A DNA stretch of 64,000 bases from Blastocystis hominis. Its lineage: Eukaryota; Sar; Bigyra; Opalinata; Blastocystidae. Each line of letters starts with the position of its first letter. Positions within the stretch are counted from its first letter, which is position 1. Below are positions 16,941 to 24,926 of this stretch, piece after piece. The position numbers were made by a program, and so were the translations under genes. The stretch is taken from assembly GCF_000151665.1 (NCBI RefSeq), contig NW_013171817.1, positions 248,001 through 312,000 of the forward strand, written 5' to 3'. The notes under the pieces were generated by a model. It made no database searches. It was not told where the DNA came from and saw only the letters and a list, made by a program, of their open reading frames with translations.

Positions 16941-17543
16941 TTATTTACTTTGGGGGAGACATCGTCTCCCCCGGGGCAACAGCGTTGCCCCCGTTTGTCT
17001 TTGATATGCACGAACGTACACACCCTTCAAACACGCGCCATCATCGATGAACAGATCGGACAACTCGGGAGGCACTTCATCATCCACGGAGGGGGAAGCT
17101 TCGCTTCCCCCGGGGCGACTGTGTCGCCCCACCGCCACCTTGAAGACCACGCGTACATAGTAGTTGGAGAAGAAGTAAACAGCACGATTCTCGGTTACCA
17201 CAGGTACCACATAAGGCTGTGTGTCATACGTCCTACAGAAAACGTTCAGAGGCACACCGAGCAAACCGTTGGATTTCAATTGAGGCAATAGATACTCCCA
17301 TTCATCCTCGGTAAACAAAGGTGGACGAGTTTCATCCAATGTCATCTCGATGCAATCATAGTCGTGCAATATTAAACCACAGTTCACATTTGCTTGCGGG
17401 GAGCAAACACTGAAGCCGAATAGACGCTCGGAATTGATCGGATACTTGGTGTGAATGATAATGTCGGCGAGTTCGATATTCTCGTCTTCACAAGTGCGTA
17501 TCAGGGAAGACCATGTGTTGTTCTCTGTTTTCTTGTACTTCAT
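16941..17543 (-). CDS. Hypothetical protein with two in-frame hairpin inserts
   Basis: 200 aa, with a start at CTAAATG. Residues 1-135 read as a compact beta/alpha domain (Cys-Gly-Leu-Ile-Leu-His-Asp-Tyr-Asp-Cys, later strands Ala-Val-Tyr-Phe-Phe-Ser). The double hairpin at 17091-17130 is read in frame near residues 138-151, and the one at 16952-16991 encodes the last 15 or so residues. The stop codon lies in a CCAAAGTAAATAA motif four bp before the next gene start. It may be a distant relative of the 239-aa neighbour in size and layout, but I see no clear sequence match. Confidence 0.5.
   Translation of the reverse strand: MKYKKTENNTWSSLIRTCEDENIELADIIIHTKYPINSERLFGFSVCSPQANVNCGLILHDYDCIEMTLDETRPPLFTEDEWEYLLPQLKSNGLLGVPLNVFCRTYDTQPYVVPVVTENRAVYFFSNYYVRVVFKVAVGRHSRPGGSEASPSVDDEVPPELSDLFIDDGACLKGVYVRAYQRQTGATLLPRGRRCLPQSK
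16952..16991. repeat. Double hairpin at the 3' end of the 200-aa gene
   Basis: GGGGGAGAC-ATC-GTCTCCCCC (16952-16972) and GGGGCAAC-AGC-GTTGCCCC (16973-16991). It encodes the C-terminus of the minus-strand gene. Confidence 0.88.
17091..17130. repeat. Double hairpin inside the 200-aa gene
   Basis: GGGGGAAGC-TTC-GCTTCCCCC (17091-17111) and GGGGCGAC-TGT-GTCGCCCC (17112-17130). In frame, without stops. Confidence 0.88.
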
Positions 17544-17597
17544 TTAGGGAAGCATCTAGGGTTAAAAGAGAAAATATAAATATATAAATATATATAA

Positions 17598-18026
17598 ATG
17601 AATAGACCTACTCATACTTTGAATCCCAATACTGGCCGAGAAATCCAAATCAACGGAGTTCGCTTCTGGAACCTTCTCAAGCGTGGATACAAGTACGACG
17701 AGAAATTGAATCGCTTGTACGATACAACATTGCCTGAAGGTACGACGAAGTATGTTCCCAAGTCGAGAATACTTTCTCCCAGCAATCGCTCCATGATTAT
17801 TGGTGGCACAGCATACTACGAGTTACTCCATGACAACTACAGACGCGTAAAAGGACAATGGGTGAAAATGACCAAAGAAGAAGCTGAGGCATACGATAAT
17901 GATCCAGACATTAGCATTGCATTCGCTGACCCCAATTCTAGTGATTCTGATTCATCGGAATCCGAGTTCTACGACATCGATGAATTCGAGTACGATGCGG
18001 ATGGTCATGCCATTTTCCCATTCTAG
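17598..18026 (+). CDS. Small protein with an NPxTG-type adaptor motif
   Basis: 142 aa, starting at TAAATG. The N-terminus carries Asn-Pro-Asn-Thr-Gly-Arg-Glu-Ile-x-Ile-Asn-Gly-x-x-Phe-x-x-Leu (residues 9-26). This motif recurs in large DNA viruses, where it is linked to a short adaptor domain. A second Gly-Gly-Thr-Ala-Tyr-Tyr-Glu-Leu-Leu segment is near residue 68, and the C-terminus is a Ser/Asp/Glu acidic tail. The adjacent polymerase gene begins with the same motif, so the two products may bind a common partner. Confidence 0.55.
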   Translation: MNRPTHTLNPNTGREIQINGVRFWNLLKRGYKYDEKLNRLYDTTLPEGTTKYVPKSRILSPSNRSMIIGGTAYYELLHDNYRRVKGQWVKMTKEEAEAYDNDPDISIAFADPNSSDSDSSESEFYDIDEFEYDADGHAIFPF

Positions 18027-18078
18027 GGATGCCTTCGGTAGCTCAAGGAGGAAGCCAAACTCCTAACTATTTCACTTT

Positions 18079-18115
18079 GGTCACACGTGTATCACCACTT
18101 AAAGATTATGTGACC
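18079..18115. promoter_or_regulatory. Short inverted repeat upstream of the polymerase gene
   Basis: GGTCACA at 18079-18085 pairs with TGTGACC at 18109-18115. It overlaps a TTTCACTTTGG motif, and its right arm ends nine bases before the PolB start codon. A regulatory role is only a possibility. Confidence 0.35.
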
Positions 18116-18124
18116 CTTATATAA

Positions 18125-21100
18125 ATGAGTTCACAACGCGAAGGATATACTATCAACCCTGAAACAGGAAAACAAATCAAAATCGGTGGGCCGACCTGGA
18201 AACGATTGGCTGCCAAGTACTACATGATCGGCGATACGTTCACCGATCAGACCATTCCTGACACGAGAGCCTATCTCTCGAGAAAGGTGTTTGGAAAAAA
18301 TATACCCGATGAATATATCGCCTTTTTCGCACCCTCAAAACGTGGGTTGCGTAAACGTGAAGTTGAGAAACACTATGATGACAGTGATAGTTTCCCTGAG
18401 CCTCCGAAACGTCCGTCACGCAAACGAGTGCGTGATCCTGCTGGAAAGCGCAAGTATCTCGTCGTGGGAAGCAAGGCATGGAACGAGCGGTACCTCGAGT
18501 ACGAGTGGGATGGGCACAAGTTCGGTGAGAAGCGACAACGTCACTTACCCGGTTACCTGAACACCGTGGAGAAGAGACGTGAAATGAGACGTAATAAGGC
18601 ATACGAACGATTCGATCGCAAGGTATCACAGGGACGATTGAGTGATGTGATCGATTCAACTCTCGGGTATGCACTCACATACTATCACACCGCGCAAGGA
18701 GACATGTACAAGGAATGGGTGAAAGAGAAACGAACCAAGAAGGACTTTCGCCTCAACAACGATTTTGACAACAGGTTGTGGGTTCGACTACCGGGTGAGA
18801 AGAGCGATGAAGAAGTGGAACCGATCAATCTCATATTCGATGAGACAAATGAATTCAATGAGGTCCTGAAGAAGTTCATCCTCAATGGTATGCGTGAATA
18901 CAATCAGTGCTTCATCACCATCATGGCATACAACCTCATGTTGACACATGACGGAGATCCCAAGATCCTCAACCTCACCGATGATCGATTGGGTCACCTC
19001 CGCATCGTTCGACGAGATCGCATCGATGAGTGGATCGAGGAGTACCTGAAATGGTACAAAAATGCTGTGGAAGAACAGGAGACAGAGGGAAGTGGGTTCG
19101 GGTACCATGGGTGGATCGGCTTCCACATTGAGATGTTCCCACTACGAACATTCGTGGGGTACAAGCAGCACACACCGTACGTCATCGGACGCACAGCGCT
19201 CAACCCGGATTTCGATGACAACCGGTGCCTGCAGCGGTGTCTCATTCTGGCCAGTGAAGGTGGGCACAAGATCGTCGCGAATTGCAAGATTGGCGATGCA
19301 ACCGTGTACAACAAGTGGTGGAAGCACCCTGAGAAGAACAAGGTGTTCGGAGTGACCATTCACGAAGTGGAGGAGGCGATGGGCATTCGCGACAATGCAC
19401 CCTTCGTAGGGGCAGCTTCGCTGCCCCGGGATGCCAAAGGCATCCCATTCGATGCAAGTGAAGAGAAATTCGCCGCATTGGAGGCATTGTTGAAAGTATC
19501 GCTCAACGTATTCGAGGTCACACTCTTGCCTGGATACACCGATAAGACGAAGGAACAATTCGATTTATTCACATGCGATGTCGTGTACAAAGGTAAGGAG
19601 AAATCACGTTCCCCTCTCTCCCTCTGCATCTTGAACGATCTGAATCTACCTGAGGGAACGCCCAAACACTTCTTGTACATCAAGGACTTGAACGACTTCA
19701 AGCATCGTATGATGCGACGAAGTGATGCGAAGAATGGAAATCTCTCAAGAAACGTGAAGTGCAGATTCTGTGACGACTTCTTCGGATCTCGCAAAGCCGT
19801 TCATGATCACGAAGTACAGGTACATCGTGAACTTGTCGATGAGAGTGATCAGTACGATTTGTCGAGCGAGGAGACTCGGTTGAGATTCACCAACCAACGA
19901 TATGAAATGCCAGCACCGGTCGTCGTGTACGCTGACTTCGAGTCGGCCATTGACGACAAGAACAGACACAAGCCGATCATGTTGTCCTGTCTAGCCGTGT
20001 CTCGTATCCCAGCCATTAACAACCAACTTCGAGTCTTCCATGCACCACATGAGAGCGAAGAAGACCTTCGTCCTTTCATGGACTATCTCACACAATTGCA
20101 GAGCAGAGTGAAAGAGTATCTCTTCGATGAATTACCACTCGAGAACTCTCCGAGCATCGAGAGGGACTTTCGTGCAACGACCGTGTGTCCCTTCTGTCAT
20201 GTGAAACTGGAGAACGACAAGGTGAGACATCATGCACATGTGGCAGGCGATTACACCACAGGGAATGGAGATGTACGCCACTTCGAAGCCGGGCAGTACA
20301 TCTGCACCTGTTGTACCAAGTGCAATCTCCAACTCTCGTTCAACAAGAAGAACTATCGTTTGCCAGTCTACTTCCACAATGGATCGCACTACGACTTCAC
20401 ATTCATCATGAAGATCATCGCGAGTCATTCAACCTCTAGTGACTCCTTGGAAGTCATTCCAACCACTGAAGACAAGGAGATGCAGATCGAGTACAATGGC
20501 ATTCAATTCAAGGACTCGTTGAAGCTCATCAGCAGTCCTCTCAGATCCATTGTGGCTCAGACACTCGGAGGCAACCTCGATTTGTATGTGCACACCAAAC
20601 AACAACTACGCAAGTACTGCGAGTCACGTGGCAAGCAATGGAATGACGAATACATCGATCTGTTGACACGAAAGGAACCCATGTTCTACAGTCTCATCAA
20701 GTCGTACGACACATTGAATAACACCACCATTCCTTCTCGTGAACAATGCATCGATGACATGAAAGGTGAAATGATGCCACAAGACGAGTATGATCACATG
20801 GTGAAGCTGTGGAAGACCTTCGATATCAAGACATGGGGTGAGTACTACGAGTTGTACAATGTACTCGATGTAACTCTCATGGCTGATGCATTCGAGCACT
20901 TCCGCGTTACCACACTGAAGGCATTCGGTGTTGATCCGATGCACTACATCACAGCACCACAAATGGCCTATTCGCTCTTCTTAAAGGTCACAATGGAGGG
21001 CGATCATAGCGAGAGTAGCCTCATGACCCTCGCAAGGAAATGGGCTCAGTACATCATGCGCATCAACGCGAATGAGGGACTTGAGGAGAAACAACTCGTG

Positions 21101-22684
21101 AAAGTGTTCTTGAACCGCATGGGTGAGTTCTATGAGAGCAAGGGAATTCGATTGATGGAGACAAATGAGATCGATGACTTCATGCGATTGTTGAAGAACC
21201 TGCGAGGAGGTATCACACAGATCGTGAAAAGGCATGCCAAGGTTGACATTGACAGCACCGCCAACAACGGAGAGCAATCATCCATCTACTACCTGGACGC
21301 CAACAACCTGTACGGTGGAGCCATGCATCGAATGATGCCTTATGAGTTGGTGGGTGTACCTGAGCGACGAGAAGTAATGGAAAGGATCAACCGTGATCCG
21401 AATGAATGGGTGCAATCACTCAATACGTTCGGCAAGTATGGGTTCTTCATCGAGTGCGACATCGAGGCACCAGTGGAACTCCATGATAAATTCAATGACT
21501 TACCATTCTTCCCCGTACAGAAGGCGGGCATGTACTCCGATGGAATCAAGAAGTACGCAGAGAAGAACGACATTGTGGACAAAGTGAAAGAGGTGAATAC
21601 ACCGAAACTCATTTGTGATCTTGTACCTCGACGCAAATATCTCGTGCACTACTCTCTGCTGCAATTGGGTCTTCAACAGGGTTATCACGTCACTCACATC
21701 CACCGCATCATCCGTTTCAAGCAGGCACCATTTATCTTCGAGTACGTGAACATGCTGAGTGAGAAACGAGCCAAGTCCAAGACTACTGTGGAGAAGAACC
21801 TGTATAAGCTGTTGGCAAACTCGACCTATGGCAAATTCGTGGAGACTGGGTTGAAACGAATGAAGGTGAAGTTCGCTAGCACGTGGAATGAACGTGAGGC
21901 TATCATCCAGAAGCACGGATACGACATGATTGCTGGGACCACCATGTATTCCGAGAATCTGATCGGCATCAAGCTGAACACACCGGTGCGCAAGGTGGAG
22001 AAGCCGTTCTTCATCGGGTTTGCCATTCTCGACATGTCGAAGCACATTATCTACGACTTCTATTACAATGTGCTCAAGACGACATTCGACACCGTGGAGT
22101 TGTTGGGACAGGACACGGATTCGCTCATCGTGCAGTTGAACGACCGTGGTAACATCGTCCACAAAATGTGCGATATGTACAAGTCGTTTGACTTTTCTGA
22201 GTTGGATAATACGAGCTACTTCTATGGTGAACTCGTGAAGTATTACGATCACGAAGTGGACAAGAGCAAGTTCCCTTCATTGGACTCGTTCCTCAACTTC
22301 AACAAGAAGTTGCCTGGTCCCATCTTCAAGGATGAGCATAACGGGCATCGCATCACAGAGTTCGTGGGACTTAGACCAAAGATGTACTGTTTGATTGACG
22401 AGAAGCATGTAGTGCATAACGCAGCGAAGGGAGTTCCTCGCAATGTGGTGATTGATGGAGAGAGGATGAGCGTGAAGAACATCGATCTGTACAAGCGCGT
22501 CCTCGAGGCAGAGAAGAGGGAAGATGCAGTGATCGAAGGCAGCTTCAAGCGTATCAACAACCAGGCCTTCAACATCAGCACGAAAGAACAAACCAAGACA
22601 CTCATGACTTGCACGGATAACAAACGTTGGATCTTGGACGACAACATACACACACTTGCATTCGGGCATTATAGACTGAAGTAA
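18125..22684 (+). CDS. polB: Protein-primed family B DNA polymerase
   Basis: 1519 aa, starting at TAAATG. Order of features: NPETGK adaptor-type motif (residues 10-25); Cys2-His2 finger near 545; exonuclease I Tyr-Ala-Asp-Phe-Glu near 600; Cys-rich cluster at 688-733; exonuclease II His-Asn-Gly-Ser-His-Tyr-Asp-Phe near 752; exonuclease III Tyr-Asn-Val-Leu-Asp near 911; polymerase motif A Tyr-Leu-Asp-Ala-Asn-Asn-Leu-Tyr-Gly near 1056; motif B Asn-Ser-Thr-Tyr-Gly-Lys near 1232; motif C Asp-Thr-Asp-Ser near 1332. All catalytic acids are present. It replicates the element, probably using a terminal protein as primer as in adenoviruses and other Polintons. No separate terminal protein is visible; the long N-terminal region could supply it. 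A 38-bp double hairpin is inserted in frame at residues of about 429-441. Confidence 0.93.
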   Translation: MSSQREGYTINPETGKQIKIGGPTWKRLAAKYYMIGDTFTDQTIPDTRAYLSRKVFGKNIPDEYIAFFAPSKRGLRKREVEKHYDDSDSFPEPPKRPSRKRVRDPAGKRKYLVVGSKAWNERYLEYEWDGHKFGEKRQRHLPGYLNTVEKRREMRRNKAYERFDRKVSQGRLSDVIDSTLGYALTYYHTAQGDMYKEWVKEKRTKKDFRLNNDFDNRLWVRLPGEKSDEEVEPINLIFDETNEFNEVLKKFILNGMREYNQCFITIMAYNLMLTHDGDPKILNLTDDRLGHLRIVRRDRIDEWIEEYLKWYKNAVEEQETEGSGFGYHGWIGFHIEMFPLRTFVGYKQHTPYVIGRTALNPDFDDNRCLQRCLILASEGGHKIVANCKIGDATVYNKWWKHPEKNKVFGVTIHEVEEAMGIRDNAPFVGAASLPRDAKGIPFDASEEKFAALEALLKVSLNVFEVTLLPGYTDKTKEQFDLFTCDVVYKGKEKSRSPLSLCILNDLNLPEGTPKHFLYIKDLNDFKHRMMRRSDAKNGNLSRNVKCRFCDDFFGSRKAVHDHEVQVHRELVDESDQYDLSSEETRLRFTNQRYEMPAPVVVYADFESAIDDKNRHKPIMLSCLAVSRIPAINNQLRVFHAPHESEEDLRPFMDYLTQLQSRVKEYLFDELPLENSPSIERDFRATTVCPFCHVKLENDKVRHHAHVAGDYTTGNGDVRHFEAGQYICTCCTKCNLQLSFNKKNYRLPVYFHNGSHYDFTFIMKIIASHSTSSDSLEVIPTTEDKEMQIEYNGIQFKDSLKLISSPLRSIVAQTLGGNLDLYVHTKQQLRKYCESRGKQWNDEYIDLLTRKEPMFYSLIKSYDTLNNTTIPSREQCIDDMKGEMMPQDEYDHMVKLWKTFDIKTWGEYYELYNVLDVTLMADAFEHFRVTTLKAFGVDPMHYITAPQMAYSLFLKVTMEGDHSESSLMTLARKWAQYIMRINANEGLEEKQLVKVFLNRMGEFYESKGIRLMETNEIDDFMRLLKNLRGGITQIVKRHAKVDIDSTANNGEQSSIYYLDANNLYGGAMHRMMPYELVGVPERREVMERINRDPNEWVQSLNTFGKYGFFIECDIEAPVELHDKFNDLPFFPVQKAGMYSDGIKKYAEKNDIVDKVKEVNTPKLICDLVPRRKYLVHYSLLQLGLQQGYHVTHIHRIIRFKQAPFIFEYVNMLSEKRAKSKTTVEKNLYKLLANSTYGKFVETGLKRMKVKFASTWNEREAIIQKHGYDMIAGTTMYSENLIGIKLNTPVRKVEKPFFIGFAILDMSKHIIYDFYYNVLKTTFDTVELLGQDTDSLIVQLNDRGNIVHKMCDMYKSFDFSELDNTSYFYGELVKYYDHEVDKSKFPSLDSFLNFNKKLPGPIFKDEHNGHRITEFVGLRPKMYCLIDEKHVVHNAAKGVPRNVVIDGERMSVKNIDLYKRVLEAEKREDAVIEGSFKRINNQAFNISTKEQTKTLMTCTDNKRWILDDNIHTLAFGHYRLK
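19409..19446. repeat. 38-bp double hairpin inside polB
   Basis: GGGGCAGC-TTC-GCTGCCCC (19409-19427) and GGGATGCC-AAA-GGCATCCC (19428-19446), exactly 19+19 nt. Flanks CTTCGTA and ATTCGAT share only a TTCG core, so a decayed 7-bp duplication is possible. The frame stays open. Confidence 0.9.
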
Positions 22685-22706
22685 AGGAAGCAATCTTTCA
22701 CTTTGA

Positions 22707-23005
22707 ACATCCATGGATACCATGGCCTACAATGGAAGTCAGGTTAACATTGCCGAAATTGGCAGCCATGGGTTTCCGCGCGTTTCTTGTTATGGACAAT
22801 AAGGTAGCCAGGCAGGCAATGGCAGGAAATGGCAGGAAATGGCAGTCATGGGTTTCCGCGCGTTTCTTGTTATGGACATCGAGGTGAACAGGTAGACAAT
22901 GGCAGAAAATGGCCGAAAATGGTCGAAAAATGGTCGAAAAAAGTTCACCGCGGTTATTTGGTAGAAAATGGATTTTCGCGTGTTTCGAGTCATTCCCCTA
23001 CTACT
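22707..23005. repeat. Right terminal inverted repeat, with internal duplication
   Basis: About 299 bp, inverted match to 542-761. It is longer by about 80 bp because a block is duplicated: a 32-nt stretch starting CATGGGTTTCCGCGCG occurs at 22767-22798 and 22847-22878. Ends CCCCTACTACT directly before GATACG. Confidence 0.93.
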
Positions 23006-23011
23006 GATACG
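23006..23011. repeat. Target-site duplication, right copy (GATACG)
   Basis: Identical to 536-541; marks the right junction of the element with host DNA. Confidence 0.92.
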
Positions 23012-23430
23012 TATAACCGATGCACACTTTGAAATTAAAAAAAACGTAAATTCAATGATATCTAGTAGCAACTACTTTTTTATACTACAAGTCTTTTATA
23101 ATGCTAACCACCTCCCTCACAATTGTCTATTGAAGTTCGATTTGGAAGATATATTATCAATCATTTGTTTGATTTCATTTATTCTTCACATAATTAGTGA
23201 AGAAAAGTTAAACAATAATCTACTGAGCGCACTCCAATAATTTCAGTGGATTGCAATGATAGAAGATTTAAATCAATCACTTTATTCTATTTCATTCAAT
23301 ACATACAATCACTATTGATATATAGTTTCCAAATATTCGGTTACCTATTGTAATGGACTGTGGTTTTGGAAGATCTATGCATCATTCAAATATTCAATAT
23401 CATATCAATACCTCCAATCATGAATGAACT
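23012..23430. other. AT-rich noncoding DNA right of the element
   Basis: No recognisable gene or RNA. AT-rich with short T runs. Confidence 0.5.
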
Positions 23431-24266
23431 TTAGCAGAAAATGATTGATCTTTTTCTAATTGTTCCGATTTGAATGGATTGTAATTGTGATAAATTCTTC
23501 AATTCAAAGTCTCCAGCAAAATGACTGAAACTACATTCACCAATTTCAATCGATTCCAATGATTCACAATTTGATATGAGAAATGGAAAATTGTTTTTTT
23601 AATTACCTCTTTCTCTTTGCATACAGCATCACCATTTTTTCGATAACACCAAATGTTGCCGATTTCGATTGATTCCAAATTATACAACAATGAAACATCC
23701 CAATTAACCAATACACAATTGTCACTCAGTTTCAAATGTTTCATTCCGATATTCATTGATTTGCTTCCATTTCCTTCATAATCAGTATCACATTCAATTC
23801 CATTATACCATTCACATTCTTTCACTAATTTACCATATCGATCATACACTTTTCCAATTCCAAATCGATTATCATCACACCAATATCCTTCATATTCAAT
23901 CAAACCATTATTATGATAACTCGTTCCATATCCAAATCGTTTCCAATTGATCATTATGCCCTTGTACACCAATATTCCATCATCATCATACATTTCACCA
24001 TATCCAAATGGAATTCCCAACTTGTTTTCTGCTAATACCAATCCTTCAAATCGAGTTCCATGATCCAAATCCACGATTCCTTCTACTACTTCTATGGATT
24101 GTTCTTCATTATATGAAATATCACCAATTTGATGATTTCCAAACACTTTCAACACTTTCTGCTCATTGAGCACAAATCCTTGATTCATGAATACTCCATT
24201 GTTGAATTGCAATACTACACATTCTCTATTACTCAATATGAGTGAAATCCAGCCATTTGGTGTCAT
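23431..24266 (-). pseudogene. MORN-repeat plus leucine-rich gene with a frameshift
   Basis: The first 255 codons (24266 down to 23499) contain MORN-type repeats (Phe-Gly-Tyr-Gly-x-x-Tyr-x-x-x-Gly at residues of about 85-150). These are followed by leucine-rich units ending Leu-Glu-Ser-Ile-Glu-Ile-Gly. At a run of seven A (minus strand, about 23597-23603) the leucine-rich pattern leaves the frame and continues in the next frame (Leu-Glu-Ser-Ile-Glu-Ile-Gly again, then Leu-Gln-Ser-Ile-Gln-Ile-Gly) to a stop at 23431-23433. One missing base in the A run explains it; that could be a true mutation or a sequencing error. No 30-nt intron with GT and AG ends fits. Confidence 0.55.
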
Positions 24267-24659
24267 TTCTTTACCCAGCCGTCCTTGTACAATAGAACAC
24301 TCAATAGAACAGTTATAAGAACAGGATTTGTTTTGATTACAGTCATTTTTTAATATTCCCTAGCTATTTTGTATAGTAATACTTAAATACTACTTTCCTA
24401 ATTGATACTATTCCATGGTTATTCTCTATGAGTGTTAACCTTTGCTTATCACTTTATTTGAAGAATAATCATTGTATGCAACTGATATGTAGGAAATGAA
24501 TGAGTAGTTATTGTGTTGACTTTTCAATACTAAATTGTCATACATGCAAAAACAAAAATGGTAATTTATAAACAAAAGCAACTAGATATCTTCTTATCTA
24601 TGGTAATTAATCTATGCCATACTTAGAAATAGCGGATCTAATTATTCATTTCTAAAACA
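24267..24659. other. AT-rich noncoding DNA
   Basis: No supported gene between the MORN-like gene and the peptidase-like fragment. Confidence 0.45.
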
Positions 24660-24926
24660 AACTCTGTAATTGTGCTGATGGCTCTTGATCTTATTCGGTT
24701 GAGAACTGCGAATGCTGTGACTGGAAGTGATATTTACACGGGAGCTACAAGTCAGCCTTCCCTCTATGGCGTGATGCGAGGATTTGATGAGGAAAAATGG
24801 ACCGTAACATTCAATGTGGTGCCTTGTGAAAATGTGGAAATGAATATTCCGATCACTGAGAGCGATACAGATGCAAACTATGCTGGAATCGCTGGCTATG
24901 CATTTTCGCTGAAAAATAAAATCTAA
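24660..24926 (+). pseudogene. Fragment of a papain-fold/leucine-rich secreted protein gene
   Basis: About 85 codons matching the middle of the gene at 46562-48691. Shared residues run from Val-Leu-Met-Ala-Leu-Asp-Leu through Val-Val-Pro-Cys-Glu-Asn to Asp-Ala-Asn-Tyr-Ala-Gly-Ile-Ala-Gly-[Phe/Tyr]-Ala-Phe-Ser-Leu-Lys. No signal peptide, N-terminal part or leucine-rich part is present, and a stop follows directly. It is a truncated, diverged paralogue. Confidence 0.8.

Larger units (their letters stand above)
542..23005. mobile_element. Complete Maverick/Polinton element
   Basis: A 22,464-bp unit bounded by a 6-bp target duplication and terminal inverted repeats that begin 5'-AG. It encodes the Polinton signature set: protein-primed family B DNA polymerase, retroviral-type DDE integrase, FtsK/HerA-type packaging ATPase, adenain-like cysteine protease and several virion proteins including a candidate double jelly-roll capsid protein. 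All genes are intronless, unlike the host. No recognised gene contains a stop or frameshift, which suggests a recent or functional copy. Element-specific features are TAAATG starts, a recurring CCAAAGTRAA motif between genes and many GC-rich double hairpins. Known from the family: such elements can transpose and probably form virions. Virion formation here is inferred from gene content only. Confidence 0.93.

Noticed and set aside
7238-19446. Hairpins as intrinsic transcription terminators or a CRISPR array
   Set aside because: Many lie inside coding frames, none is followed by a T run, units are not separated by uniform spacers, and the host is eukaryotic.
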